The notes under the pieces: model-generated
Told to the model about the DNA's origin: nothing
Database searches by the model: none
What the model saw: the letters and a program-made list of their open reading frames with translations, nothing else
Part shown: positions 21,287 through 32,713 of the stretch, piece by piece
Layout: every line of letters begins with the position of its first letter
Numbering within the stretch: position 1 is the first letter of the stretch
Translations under genes and position numbers: made by a program
DNA from: Muricea muricata
Lineage: Eukaryota; Cnidaria; Anthozoa; Malacalcyonacea; Plexauridae
Direction of reading: 5' to 3'
Assembly (NCBI GenBank): GCA_963855995.1
Contig: OY979716.1
Coordinates: 87,142,173-87,206,172, forward strand
DNA length: 64,000 bases

Positions 21287-21619
21287 TTAATATATGATCT
21301 GAGTTCACTGGTCGTGCTTGCAAGCAAAAGCCGTATGCTTTCGCTACCAAAAAAAGATAAAACAAATCCGATTTTAAAAACATATGTGGAAAAGTACAAC
21401 AAATTTGACGAATTGTAGCAAACAACCTTTACAAGCTGAGTCAAGCAAATAAACACAACGATACGTCAAAAAATTGCCTGTTAAATGAGCTTTCATGCGA
21501 GAGTTCACAGACGAAAAAGTGAGAATAATCGGTGTTTACTAAGTTTAATTACCTCTGACGATAGAAGTTCTCAAGATTGTTTTCCTTTTTGGTCTTTATA
21601 GTAGAATTCATTGATATTT

Positions 21620-22023
21620 CAGACCTGTCAAGGTTGCAAAATTAAAATGCGTGACACTCCCCCCTATTAACTTCAAAATCCCCTTTAAATCTACTTCAAC
21701 AAGATTTTAAAAATTTATTTTGTGTGCGTGAAAGAATATTGTGGAAAAAAGTGCGTGACAATCACGCCAAATGTGTGACACTTGACATGTCTGCTATGGT
21801 TACCTGTAAATATTGGCACGCCGGCGTCATATTACCTTTTGCACACAGTGTCGATGAGTTATTGTTAGTACTATTATTCGGGTTACATGGCATGAAAAGT
21901 GGGACGTCGTAAAATGATAAAAATGCGTAACTTTTGCATCATTTTAATGATGCGTGCGGAACAGCGGGAACAAAAGTAGAATGCGTAACTCTCACGCAAA
22001 ATGCGGGAAACTTGGCAGGTCTG
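21620..22023. mobile_element. 404-bp MITE
   Basis: Ends CAGACCTGTCAAGG and (complement) CAGACCTGCCAAGT, flanked by ATATTT at 21614-21619 and 22024-22029. Subterminal regions repeat ATGCGTGAC / GCGTGACA / CTCACGCA-type motifs. No coding capacity; parent family unknown. Confidence 0.7.
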
Positions 22024-22261
22024 ATATTTTCATCAACTTGTTAGCTTTATCCACTTGTAAATACAGTTTTCTTGACATTTTACTCCTGGCCATTTTCAAT
22101 ACTGCACACTTTTCGTGCATTATTGTGATAACGCACTCAAACGACTCGTTGTTGCCAGGTAACCAAAACACACGTGATCGATTTTGACCAATCGCGTGCG
22201 CGGATTTTGAACAGTGAACGAAGATCATATATTAAAATCTAGTAATCTCTACTAGTATGTG

Positions 22262-22531
22262 TATGGTGGCCGAGGGCTGCCAATTGTTTTTTTTAATTTT
22301 TTTAAATAAATATATACATTTTATAAAAAGAAACGAATTGAAATTAAAATAAAACAAAAACAAAACAAAGTTTAAATTAAAACAAAGGAAAATTAAAATT
22401 AAAATCAAAATAAAATAAAACGAAATTAAAGTAAAACAAAAAAAAATATTTAAGTGGCCGATCGCTGCCACTACCATGAATCTTTGCGAACCGAATCATT
22501 ACACTGATAGGTAAATACTTCATGTTACCCT
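22262..22531 (+). repeat. left terminal inverted repeat of the IS3EU-like element
   Basis: Tip TATGGTGGCCGAGGGCTGCC, then an AT-rich middle, then GTGGCCGATCGCTGCCACT and TTACACTGATAGGTAAATAC. It matches the right repeat with few differences and ends about 20 bp before the transposase ATG. Confidence 0.85.
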
Positions 22532-22553
22532 CGTGTTTACATTAACTGCAAAT

Positions 22554-23920
22554 ATGGCTGACAATAGGCTAGCAACTTGGAAAAATGACGAAGCACTGAG
22601 ATCTGAAATGCAGAAACTCGTGAAGCAAGGTCTCAAGCGAAGTGAAATTCTTGACTTTTTGCAAACAGACTTTGCTCAATATCCGTGGAGCATTCGCTCC
22701 CTTGATCGCCGTTTACGTTATTTTCAATTATTTTATAACGACCAAGAAGTCACTGTTGAGCAAGTCCAAGATGCTGTTCGTACTGAATTAGAAGGTCCCG
22801 GGAAGTTACTTGGGTACAGATTGATGCACAAGAAAATAAGGCAGAAGTATGATTTGTATGTCAGCCGTGATAAGGTGTATGATGTTATGGTGGATTTAGA
22901 TATGCAAGGTTAGCTGCACGAGCTCCTGGGCAGAAGAACCGGCAACGTAAGGGTAACTTCGTGTCAAAAGGCCCGAACTGGTTGCATTCACTTGATGGCC
23001 ATGACAAGCTCATGGGATATCAGAACTCAACCTTCCCAATCGCAGTTTATGGGTGCTTAGATTCAGCCAGTCGAAAGTTGCTGTGGATTAAGGTGTACAT
23101 GAATAATTGTGATCCACAGTTGGTTGGTCGTTGGTACCTAGAGTATCTTCTGGAGTCTAAAGTTAGGCCATCAATGCTGAGAATCGACAGGGGATCAGAA
23201 TCTGGTACAATGGCCACTATCCATGCCTTTCTTCAACGAAATAACCAAGGTGACCTCAATGACCCAGTAGACTCAATACTATATGGCCCCTTCACATCTA
23301 ATCAGGTAATACAGTTTACAATATGAGCACAATATGAGCATGTTATTAAGAAAAAGAGGTCTAGCTATTGGGCAATGGATTTGTAGCTGCACCAAAAGGG
23401 CTAACTAACAGGGACAGAGTATTCATTATCAATGTTGCAACTATGAAATTTGAAATTACACTAAAATGCAAATTCTGTGACTATTTCAGATTGAAAGATG
23501 GTGGAGGGAACTCCATGAAACGTTGGAAGCGTTTTTTAAAGAACAACTCCTATGGTTATTAAACCAGGGGCATTACAACCCACATGATGATGTTGACAGG
23601 TTATTAATCCTTTTCTGATAAGAAAGCTCTACATGAGTGGCAAATAAAATTTGAAATTCACCCTTACATTCTTAGAATGCTTCTGGCCTATATTATGATC
23701 CCAGTTGTAGAGAAAGAAGTGAATGACTTCAAGGACATTGTATGGAATGCTCATCGTATTCGTGCTCAAAAGATGCTTTTCTCCCTAACGGAATCCCAAA
23801 CCATGTCTATAGTTTTCCAGGAAAGTATGGATTGGAAGAATGTGGTATGCCATCTTACATTACAGAGATTAAAGTTATTAGTTTAATTAAATTACTTAAC
23901 ATTATGAATTTTAAAATTAA
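22554..23920 (+). pseudogene. DDE integrase-like transposase (IS3EU type)
   Basis: ATG at 22554 (MADNRLATWKNDEAL). An N-terminal HTH-like region (LKRSEILDFLQTDF, WSIRSLDRRLRYF) precedes GPGKLLGYRLMHKKIRQKYD, a pattern like the pre-core of IS3/retroviral integrases. Core: WLHSLDGHDKLMGYQNSTFP (first Asp), MLRIDRGSESGTMATIHAFL (second Asp), then after an intron (23306-23489, GTAATA...TTTCAG) ERWWRELHETLEAFFK (Glu). A second intron (23600-23675) leads to MLLAYIMIPVVEKEVNDFKD and PNHVYSFPGKYGLEECG. One-base losses occur near 22908 and 23770, and the extreme C-terminus is not found. Confidence 0.8.
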
Positions 23921-24102
23921 TATGAAAATACATAGTTTTATATCAGTGGGTGTTGGACATCAAAAGGAAAAGGGTCACATTTTAGACAATAATGTTCATG
24001 GGCCATGGGGGTAATGGTACTTTTGAAAGTTATAATATATCAATGTCAATTACATGTAAATGTTATTGTAACCAGTTTGAAACCCAGTTCAAAATTGGGT
24101 CG

Positions 24103-24267
24103 TTCCAAAACCGATCCATACCCCACCCACGGAGGAAATTTCCACCGTTCGGAGAGGGGGGTAGTGATTGTCTAAAAATAACTTAAATTTGTATAAGATG
24201 TCTGGAAGGGGGGTATTGTTAATTTCCTCCATCGGGGGGGGGGGGGGAATATGGATCTTTTTTGGAA
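24103..24267. mobile_element. small MITE inside the IS3EU-like element
   Basis: Ends TTCCAAAACCGATCCATACC and (complement) TTCCAAAAAAGATCCATATT, with G-rich interior arms including a long G-run at 24234-24247. It lies in the spacer between the two cargo genes. Confidence 0.6.
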
Positions 24268-24450
24268 TAATCCATTCAGTTTAATATTGAGTTCACAATT
24301 TCCAAATATTATAAACAATAATAATCAATAAACAATAATAAACAGTAATATCAACATTAACAAAAACTATTTATCAAGTTTTTTTAGCAGCTAGCACTGT
24401 ATTACTGACTACATAGTACATCTATTTATGTACTATGTACATAACAAAAG

Positions 24451-25845
24451 TTATGTGTTTAAAGGCACAAGTCCTGCCAAAACACAATATCGGTTGCACT
24501 TGTGCTGGCTAACAAAGGCTGAAATGGCCACCTCTGACAAATTTCCAGTGCAGTATAAGTAGTTCATGTCCTTATCAACAAGTTCAGTTGATGCGATCTC
24601 CGGGTCAAATAAATCATATCCATTGCCCTGTATATCCACAACCATCAACTGTTTTCCTGACTTTTGGTAGGAAAAGTGAACAAGGCATTCAGCTTTCAGA
24701 CCAATAATATTTGCAGAATCGGTTGAAGATTCAGTAGTGATACTGCTCAAACCAGTGTTGTTTACATACTTTGTAAAACAACCAGGTATAAATTCCTCCA
24801 CAGCCACATATTCTCCTCTATCAGTTTCTCCATGGAAAATTTTTCTGTATGTGAGAAAATTACCAAATTCATCAGCCGCGTCACTTTTTGTAATCTGATC
24901 TTCAAGCTGCAATGCAAAATTTCTTGCAAGTAGATGCATCTGCACAAGCTTGCGGTTATGGTCTTCCACTTTTTGACCAGTATCTGCGATGCAGTTTAGA
25001 GCTTCAGGAAGATAATACTTGATAACCCAAGTTTTTCCAGCAAAATCTTTGTGTTTTGATATTGCTTTGAATGCTTTATTGAAGCCTCCCGAGCCAATGG
25101 GATGTTTCTCCACCATGAATTCCTCTTCGGTACGAATTTTGGAGCACGAAAGCATTTCCATATTAAACTGATATAATTTGACCAAGGTTGTTGCAGTCGA
25201 CTTGTTTAATTTACCCAGCTTTATCATGTCCGATATAGACAAACTCTTTGGAATATGCTTACTTTGAAAGGAGAAACCAGCTGCAGGCCTGGCGCCTACT
25301 GATGGTTTTCGGAATTTAGTAGGACTAGATTTGATTTCCAGGGGAGATGGGGTACTGGGTTTTGGAGTCTCAGTTTCCCAATCGTTAACCGAGAAAGCAC
25401 CACTGATGCTAGGGCTGTCAGTTGCCTTCCTTTTTTTTGCACCTGCAGCATTGTTGACATCAGAGAGATGAGCACTTGTATCAAGAAGAAATCAAACGTG
25501 AATAACCTTGACGTCAGGAATTTGGTTATGGCACTTGAATGACGGTCCTTGTTCGCCTGCGAGAACATCACAAACGACATCATTCCCAACGGTTGGTGCA
25601 AAATGCTTTAGACATGCACGTTTAATGTTCTCAATATTGAATTCCAATTTCTCCGAAAATGGTACAAACTCTCAAGGACCCATGCGAGCATACTTCTGTG
25701 CTTTCCTCGAGACATGAGCTGAAAGGCGTTGAACAGTCAATTCTTCTCCTTTGGGACGTCGTTGGCCATCCTGTAAACTTGTTTTCGCGTTTTTTGTTCG
25801 TTTATCCTTCACTTTGCCCTTGAGTTTTTTCCACGCTTCCGACAT
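24451..25845 (-). pseudogene. alpha-kinase (MHCK/EF2K family) cargo gene
   Basis: Minus strand, 465 codons in one frame from ATG at 25845 (MSEAWKKLKGKVKDKR) to 24451, interrupted only by two TGA codons (25672-25674 and about 25488). The C-terminal 220 residues are an alpha-kinase domain: glycine-rich PIGSGGFNKAFKA, Lys in TWVIKYYLPEAL, central EFGNFLTYRKIFHGETDRGE and VAVEEFIPGCFTKYVNNTG, catalytic LMVVDIQGNGYDLFDPEI, and the zinc-site tail ISAFVSQHKCNRYC. Alpha-kinases phosphorylate Ser/Thr within helical targets. The N-terminal 200 residues are basic, then contain NIKRACLKHFAPTVGNDVVC and a Pro/Ser-rich linker. It converges on the transposase within shared inverted repeats. Without the two TGA codons it would be full length. 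Confidence 0.85.
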
Positions 25846-25884
25846 ATTTACATACGAAAACAAACACGTGGACGAGGTCTTCTA

Positions 25885-26154
25885 TACATGAGGGTAACAC
25901 GAAGTATTTACCTATCAGTGTAATGATTCGGTTTGCAAAGATTCATGGTAGTGGCAGCGATCGGCCACTTAAATTTTTTTTTTGTTTTACTTTAATTTTG
26001 TTTTATTTTATTTTGATTTTAATTTTAATTTTCCTTTGTTTTAATTTAAACTTTGTTTTGTTTTATTTTAATTTCAATTCGTTTCTTTTTATAAAATGTA
26101 TATATTTATTTAAAAAAAAATTAAAAAAAACAATTGGCAGCCCTCGCCACCATA
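25885..26154 (-). repeat. right terminal inverted repeat of the IS3EU-like element
   Basis: Complement of the left repeat, ending ...GGCAGCCCTCGCCACCATA at 26154. Its inner end lies about 40 bp upstream of the alpha-kinase start codon, so the repeat could serve as promoter for both genes. Confidence 0.85.
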
Positions 26155-26160
26155 TACGTG

Positions 26161-27544
26161 TTAATTGTTGTTTGTTGTCACATATTAATGGCCTTGTTAT
26201 CACGATATCTGTAATACTATACTATAGTTAGTTCTATTTAATTGTTAAATTCTAGTTCGAACCGATTGATGATTGTACGATTTAACAATCCGAGTTATTT
26301 GAACGGTTCATCGATATTCAGCTATAATTCAACCGCACTGTTAATTCAACTCAACTTTATTGAAGCTACCGTCAAGTCGATATATTGTTGACTCTATTAA
26401 ATTGTCATTAAAACTGTTGTCAGAAATTCTTCTATCGTGTTCGTTTTCTCCACACACCTGTCTACCTAGTAACATTTTGTTTGGCGTTCAATTTCTACCA
26501 AATGAAAGTTACAGGCTGAACGTACACTTAATTAATTGACCACGTGAGGAATGATAGCATGATTAGCAAACGAATACTCCAGGATCTATATACACAAGTA
26601 AACATACTGTATGTGGTTAAATAAAGAATAAATGTTGCCGTATGACAATGCATACCATACCATATAGTATAATATAGTATCTGTAATGCCACCATACAGT
26701 AATGCATTTTCTTATAGTAAGATTTTTAGGTTCAATTTACCAGTTTGCTTCTTGTCACTATTATATTACTGCATCAGCACATTTCCCCAAAAATTCGTCA
26801 TTCTTAAAAGTTGGCCATATTCTGCCAGACAGGTGTTCATCATGAATAAAAATGGGCTATACACTCAACCAATGCATCCATTTCTTCATCTCTCCAAGCA
26901 TCAACACGTTCCGGTACATTTTGAATTTGTATAAACAGATTTAAGGGCATTTTGAAAAAGCAGCAAACTATAGCCAACTCTAGAAATTGGTGTACCCCTT
27001 CAAAATAGTCCCTCTTTTGGAAACCAAATATTATTTAAATGACTATATCAATAACAACCAAATTAATATTGCACCTAATTTATGAGTAATTAGCAATTTC
27101 AAAAATCCAAATTACATGTAATACATTACACTCCTTACTTTCTGATCGTTCTCCATTCTAACATCATTCTCTTCCACTGCATCCGAAAACAATGGTATTT
27201 TCAAAAATTTTCCAGAAGTAGATCTTCGCTTTGGTTGTTTTTTTCCCCAGTGTTCAACATAGCAGCTAATAGCCTAATACTAAAGTGCAGGGATTTAGTG
27301 AAGGTGTGAGACATCGTACAAGTGATGGGAATGTTATTAAAGTCCATTAGAGAACAACATTCATGGCGTCACGCAAGGTAAACAAATGTAAATAGCTTGT
27401 CAATTTGAGCTCAAATGTAGTACCAAATTGCCAAAAATCCAGCAATTCGAACGATTATAACGTATTTTGCTTAGTTTTGATATTTTCTTGGCAAACAAAA
27501 AGTATTTGAATCACTTAGGGTCTTTCGTTGGTGTCACTTGTCTT
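26161..27544. other. AT-rich noncoding DNA with a dispersed repeat
   Basis: No gene recognised. 27420-27530 matches 16950-17045. Several short AT palindromes occur (for example near 26650-26680). Confidence 0.45.
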
Positions 27545-28210
27545 TTGGTTGTGAAATCTGTGCTACACAAAGTCCATCCACCGACCTGCTTCGTCTTGAA
27601 GGAATTCAACGTCGCGCTACAAAGGTCGTTCTCCAGGACTACGAAACGTCCTACGTTGATCGTTTGAAAAGCTTAACTTAATCCCAATATCATTCTGGCA
27701 TGAAATTAAAGATATCACCTTCCTTTACAAATGTAAATGCGGACCGTATGATCTTGACATGAAGCAGTATATTATGCAGCCTCTTCATCACTCCACCCAT
27801 TCCAGTTCTGGTGATTTTCGTCCAAACCTTTGCAAAACCTCCCTCTTCAGGAACTCATACTTGAACAGAATTGTATTTTTATGGAATAATTTAACCACAG
27901 ATATCAAATCTTCCTCTTCAGTCTCTATACTTAAATCTAAAGTTTATTTATTTTACAGCGACAGGTTGAACACTTTCCTCGATGTAGATCATCCTAGAAC
28001 TTGAAAAACTGTGTGTAGCAAATGTCGTTCTTTGCAAAATGACTGTTGCTCGTAGATGTGTTTGTTATATATTCTAATATTCATGTTTATTTATTCTTGT
28101 AATACGTATTTGTACGCAATGTAAGTTTTCGGGGGGACTTGATTTGGGACTTATGTCCTGTTGTCCTTTCCCTTCAGTCATTAGACTGTAAAGTCAATAA
28201 ATAAATAAAT
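27545..28210 (+). mobile_element. 5'-truncated CR1-like LINE (RT C-terminus and 3' tail)
   Basis: Translation gives LLRLEGIQRRATKVVLQDYE, SYVDRLKSLNLIPISFWHEI, then in a second frame RPNLCKTSLFRNSYLNRIVF and LFYSDRLNTFLDVDHPRT. These are typical C-terminal segments of CR1/Jockey-type ORF2, with one shift near 27680. The end is the simple repeat (AATA)n at about 28195-28210. A different subfamily from the LINE at 870-9172. Confidence 0.75.
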
Positions 28211-28874
28211 GAGCTTAATAGAAGCAGTTATTATAATCGCATAAAATTGGGTTGGCCGAACGTGTAAACCAAAATATGGACTTTTGTCAAAAATATTTAT
28301 CCAATGAAAGCTAAAAATAATTTTACAGTTTTATTTAAACTAAAGCTACAGTTTCTCAAAGTTCGAGCAATTTTGATTTTTTATGTCCTGCATGTCATAG
28401 GCGATACTTATGGAGAGGCTCTCTTAAGCCTTCCGTCTCTTTAATTTGACGGCCCGTAGAATGAAGACACGAATTTGTGCCAGACGAAATACTAAATCAT
28501 TGTAATCTAAAGGCTTTCGATCGATATATGTTATTCATTCCGACAAGAGCTGTTTCTCTTTTCAAAAACAACTTGTTTTTCCGATATGGCAGAAAGGATA
28601 AACATGAGTAGTTCCTGTGCGTCTGTTTGGCAGGGGAAGTAATTAGTATTATCTAATGTTAAATATTGGTAGTATCTCGATGACTTGTCAATAATTCCAA
28701 TCTCAAGCCCAATAGAATTATGTTTGCTTATTAATAAAATATCCTAAATTTTGCATTCACACAGTTTTTAATAACACAGTTTATTATTAATATTTACATC
28801 GATACACTAAGTTACATAGACACATCTTTAACTAATTCTAGTGTAATATTATTCCACAACTCCTATTTAATACA
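28211..28874. other. noncoding AT-rich DNA
   Basis: No coding or repeat structure recognised. Confidence 0.4.
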
Positions 28875-29628
28875 AAAATTAGGATACTTCATGTCCTTGT
28901 TTTCCTTCCACAGCTTATCTTTTAATGCTGCTCATATTTTTCCTGGTTGGACAGATGTGTGTTTTACCTTTGCACACCTACGCATATTTAGAAGATCCCT
29001 CACAGTTTTCCTATCTCGTCTTTCCAATGTCAAAGGATCAGCAGCAATGTCAGGTTGCATAGGGAATGGCTCATTGTATTCGATGCAAAGATTGTGAAGC
29101 ACAATACAAGACAGTGTGATTGGTTTTATTGTCTGCTCATTGCACTCACATTTTCTATACAAGACATGAAATCTCCCCAGTCTTAGCTGACCATAGGCAC
29201 ACGCAGTCACCATCCTTGCTTGACAATCAATAATTGAAATTTCTTTCTTCTGGTGTGAGTGTGGCACACATGTAGGGCTTCATGATCTAAGTTGTGCTTG
29301 GGAATGCTGAATTAGCAGCTATCAGCGGACCAACTTCCACATCACTAATTGTCTTTGAGGTTGAAGGAATTATGCCATTTTCTGTAATATCTTTCCATAA
29401 TTGTGTTGTCTGCAGGATCATGGCATCATCAGTATTACCAGGAATTCCGACACTGGTCAAAACAAAGCGATACTTGGCATCAATGAGACCCATCAACACA
29501 ATAGAATAAAAGTTCTTAAAATTATGGTACTCCTTGGCAGCTTCAGCTCCTCCATCAGGACACTTAATGGGGATATTGCAACCATTGACTGCAGCCCAGC
29601 AGCAAGGGAACTGCCATAACTCCTCCAT
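28875..29628 (-). pseudogene. PIF/Harbinger transposase fragment
   Basis: Minus strand: FPCCWAAVNGCNIPIKCPDG, EYHNFKNFYSIVLMGLIDAK, VGIPGNTDDAMILQTTQLW, then after a one-base shift near 29260 the segments TPEERNFNY and ARMVTACAYGQLRLGRFHVL. These are the landmarks of the Harbinger DDE nuclease. The first catalytic Asp, expected in ALDG-type context, is Asn here (AVNG); the second motif Asp and the Glu of EERNFNY are kept. The N-terminal HTH and the partner Myb-like gene are not seen. The copy is inactive. Confidence 0.85.
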
Positions 29629-29929
29629 ATCAGGGGCAGATCTAGACCGATGCGAATGATACTAATGCATCAGTCAAATACTCAAATTTCAATCTTTGAC
29701 TCTTCTTAAATTTACATTACACATAGCTATTTATTGATAAAACTAAAATGTATATAATTCTAAACCCCACAATGCCCAGATCATTCATTAAAGTTCTCTT
29801 CAACTTGTAAATATACCATCAGAGCGATATAAAATCGTTTGTTTATGTCATTTTGCACCAGATAAGGTAAAATACTTTGCAAAAATTTTTTCCATGTTTT
29901 GCCTGTTGTATTATATGGCAAGTGAATAC

Positions 29930-30160
29930 GTCACAGTAGAAGCAAATGTATCACTACATTACAGTTAATCAGGTATGGATCGGTGAATGCATCGGTCCCG
30001 AGTCTTTTTCTGCGCGGTGTCTACTGTGACATCATCAAAACCATTGTTTTATAGCCTTTTCTGCCCACGTCACAGTAGATTTAGGCCCGCTGAGTGATGC
30101 ATGCAGGTTGCGGGCGCTCGCATCTGCACTGATGCATATTTGCAATGAATCTACTGTGAC
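29930..30160. repeat. four GTCACAGTAGA motifs in alternating orientation
   Basis: GTCACAGTAGA at 29930-29940 and 30069-30079; its complement at 30020-30030 and 30150-30160. The surrounding sequence is GC-rich for this window and contains TGCATCGG / CTGATGCAT repeats. Looks like two small inverted-repeat units side by side, perhaps a MITE dimer. Confidence 0.55.
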
Positions 30161-30929
30161 ATAGGAAGCAGTCAAAGATCACTGAAGCCACACGAAGTTT
30201 GTTCTTTCGACCCACGCTTTCTCGAAGTTATGGCGCAACAAAGATATGCAAATGAAGTAGAATTTATTGTACTTACTTCGAGACGAAAAAGCCTTCGAAA
30301 TCGGAGCAGTAAGAAGACAGTGTGAAATGAAAGTTACTAATTTCATTCGAAAACCAAAGCTTGGAATCCATTCTTGAGGGCAAGAATGGAATTCGAAGGG
30401 ATAAACTGACTGAATTGTTGATTGACTGATAATGTCCAGGATTGGCAGCTTGTGGAGAACTGAGGGCTCTAAAGTAAGTAAAGGTTCCTTCGTAGTTTAT
30501 TCCATTTATTCTATATATAATATTTATCTGTGCACTATATAAAATTACTGGCAAAAATATTCCCTAGCTGGGGGGGGGGGATCCTGGATTTACCTGCTAG
30601 GCAATTTAATAGTGCCTTAGTTTGGGATTTTGCTGGATTGTCTATTTGATTTGTTGCAATTTATACATGGTGTTTTATTATAAATTGTATGCAAAAGTTT
30701 TGAAAATAGGCAATCATATAACATAAATCATTGAGGTTTTGTAAGCATGGGTTCGGTTCCATATATGGGGCTGTATGCCTCATCCAGAGACCTTAGGTAG
30801 TATGTTAATTAGCCCTATTTTTATAGTGTGATGGTTTATTATAAATTTAGGCTCATGATTTCATCATCAATTTTATTTTGTACTAAGTTATAAAAAACTA
30901 AAGGTGATGGGAATTGCCTGTATAGGGCA
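30161..30929. other. no assigned gene
   Basis: A short plus-strand frame from ATG 30230 (MAQQRYANEVEFIVLTSRRK) looks protein-like for about 30 codons but stops and matches nothing I know. A G-run lies at 30570-30579. Confidence 0.35.
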
Positions 30930-30935
30930 TTCTAA

Positions 30936-32040
30936 ATGATACTTTGTGGCAAGGAAGATCTGTGTGCATTGACTTCCGAAAGATATCAATGCCGGAATCG
31001 CCGCTATGTAGACGACACTCTAGTTTTGATCAAGCCTAAAGACATTCCGTTTGTTTTAAACAAATTTAACAGTTTCGATAAAAATCTAAAATTCACCGTG
31101 GATAATTTTGAGAACGGCAAAATTCATTTTCTAGATTTTGAAATTTCCGATTCTGGCATTAATATCTTTCGGAAGTCAACGCACACAGGTCAGTACACCC
31201 GTTTTGACAGTTTCGAGCCTTGGTCACGCAAAACAGCGTGGTCAGGTCGCTTTTTCACCGGGCTGTAAATATATGTAGTAACTTGACTTTCATCAACAAA
31301 CAAATCTCTATGATTTCAAAATTTATGTCTTGGAATGGCTTTCCTGCCAACGTGCGGTTCTCAATTATTTGGAAATTAAAGGCCATGTATGAAGTCAACT
31401 CTAACACATATTGTAGCAAACACAACACCAATGAACTACCACCTCAAAATGATTTTTCTGATGATCCTAGACCTAAAATCTGGATAAGAATACCTTTCTT
31501 GAAAAGCAGGGAGAGTTTTTGATTAAAAAACTTCTTAGGAAAATACAGCGGAATCTCGCACAACCGGTCAAATTTGTCGTAATCTATGAAACAAAGAAGA
31601 TATAATATTTCTTGCCTAAAAAAGACAAAATTCCTAACACTTCACGTAGCAATTTAGTTTACGAATTCACTTGCCCTGGTTGCAACAGTTTCTATATAGG
31701 CAAAACAGAAAGAAATTTGGCTACTTGTTTATCAGAACACTCTGATCCACAAAAAAGTTTGATCGCTGAACATTTGTCGGAATGTGAACAGGCTAATTAT
31801 ATCCTGAATTTGAACCACATCTTTGACAACCTTAATGACATCAATGACAAGGACACAAACAAACCAGACACACCTCTTTCTTGTCACAATCTCATCATGG
31901 CCAACACTTAAACTCTACACACTCTTAAACACACCAATTCCGACCTTCTCCTATTCCTTGAAGCTTTATATTTTAAATATAGAAATCCCATACTAAATAA
32001 TGGATTGAGAGCATCTAAAGAACTCATGGTCTTTTCCTAA
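30936..32040 (+). pseudogene. Penelope-like element: RT end plus GIY-YIG endonuclease
   Basis: The fragment starts within the RT palm: RYVDDTLVLIKPKDIPFVLN contains the catalytic Asp-Asp, followed by FENGKIHFLDFEISDSG and STHTGQYTRFDS, typical Penelope-like continuation. A shift near 31230 leads to RSLFHRAVNICSNLTFINKQ. After a gap of stops the last frame (31612-31911) holds CPGCNSFYIGKTERNLATCL then SEH: the Cys pair and GIY-YIG-type core of the C-terminal nuclease. The piece closes with FKYRNPILNNGLRASKEL near 32000. The N-terminal RT motifs are absent (5' truncation). Confidence 0.85.
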
Positions 32041-32284
32041 GCATCATCATATGTCAATGGTGTAATGTTTCTAATATGTCATCTCTTCCTGTTTCTTTGT
32101 ATATAATATGATAGTAGGTTTGTAAATAGCTTATTCTGGTTTGACAATGACTTTGAAATAGAGTCGAAATATCACCGCAAAATTGTTGTCTTGTTTTTAA
32201 AAGCTCAAATCTTGAGTTTAGAAGATGTTGTTTTTCGGAGTATGTTTTTTTCTTAAATAGTCTGCTGGTAATGGTTTTTGAACT

Positions 32285-32420
32285 ATGTTTTGCTGCCCAC
32301 ATTGTTCAATGTTGTCAACAATATTGTTTAATATTGTTGAGCCTGAACTAGCCTGCAATCAGGTGTAACAATGTTGAACAATATTGTTGACAACATTGAG
32401 CAATGTGGGCAGCAAAACAT
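32285..32420. repeat. palindromic MITE (ATGTTTTGCTGCCCACATTG ends)
   Basis: Inverted arms of about 55 bp rich in CAACAATATTG units surround a short centre (GCCTGAACTAGCCTGCAATC). A diverged relative with the same CAACAATATTG theme lies at about 45930-46080. Confidence 0.7.
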
Positions 32421-32431
32421 TGTTCATTGCT

Positions 32432-32713
32432 GTTTTCATCAGGCCAGAACAGGTTGCTGTGTATTGTTTGAATTCAGATGAGTTGTTGAATGTTTTTAAT
32501 GAAATGAACGTAAACAGTTTTGGTCGTGTTGTGGCTTACTTAGCGTTGGTCTACCGAATGAATATTCCTGAAGAAGACGTGAGATGTGAAGCAGTTCGTT
32601 TAGTAGTGCCAATTTTAAAACACACGAATATTATAGGAGTTGAGAAGGAGAGTTTTATACGAAGAATATTTTCTGGCGTAGGACATGTACTGTATAAATG
32701 GAGCATTTCATAA
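32432..32713 (+). pseudogene. possible Bcl-2-like fragment next to Polinton genes
   Basis: The frame has NSDELLNVFNEMNVNSFGRV followed by VAYLALVYRMN, resembling a BH1 region (acidic helix, then GR-V-A-hydrophobic), and later VPILKHTNI and an amphipathic C-terminal segment with FIRRIFSGVG. Polintons and adintoviruses of animals are known to carry Bcl-2 homologues that restrain host cell death. Here capsid and integrase fragments follow within 1-2 kb, which favours the reading. No ATG belongs clearly to the frame, and the similarity is limited to one region, so this call is tentative. Confidence 0.4.

Larger units (their letters stand above)
22262..26154. mobile_element. IS3EU-like DNA transposon carrying an alpha-kinase gene
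   Basis: About 270-bp terminal inverted repeats, nearly identical (22262-22531 and 25885-26154), begin TATGGTGG. Flanking hexamers are TATGTG (22256-22261) and TACGTG (26155-26160), a 6-bp duplication with one change. From what I recall of the IS3EU superfamily, it has 6-bp duplications and ends starting TAY, and the encoded DDE transposase fits an IS3/retroviral-integrase-like type. Two convergent genes fill the element: transposase on plus, alpha-kinase on minus. High repeat identity argues for recent insertion, yet both genes are broken by a few stops or one-base shifts. The TIR interior is an AT-rich run of AAATTAAA/AAAACAAA units. Confidence 0.8.

Noticed and set aside
22232..22477. Phe/Ile/Leu-rich ORFs (also 25923-26231) as membrane proteins
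   Set aside because: They are translations of the AT-rich terminal inverted repeats of the IS3EU-like element.
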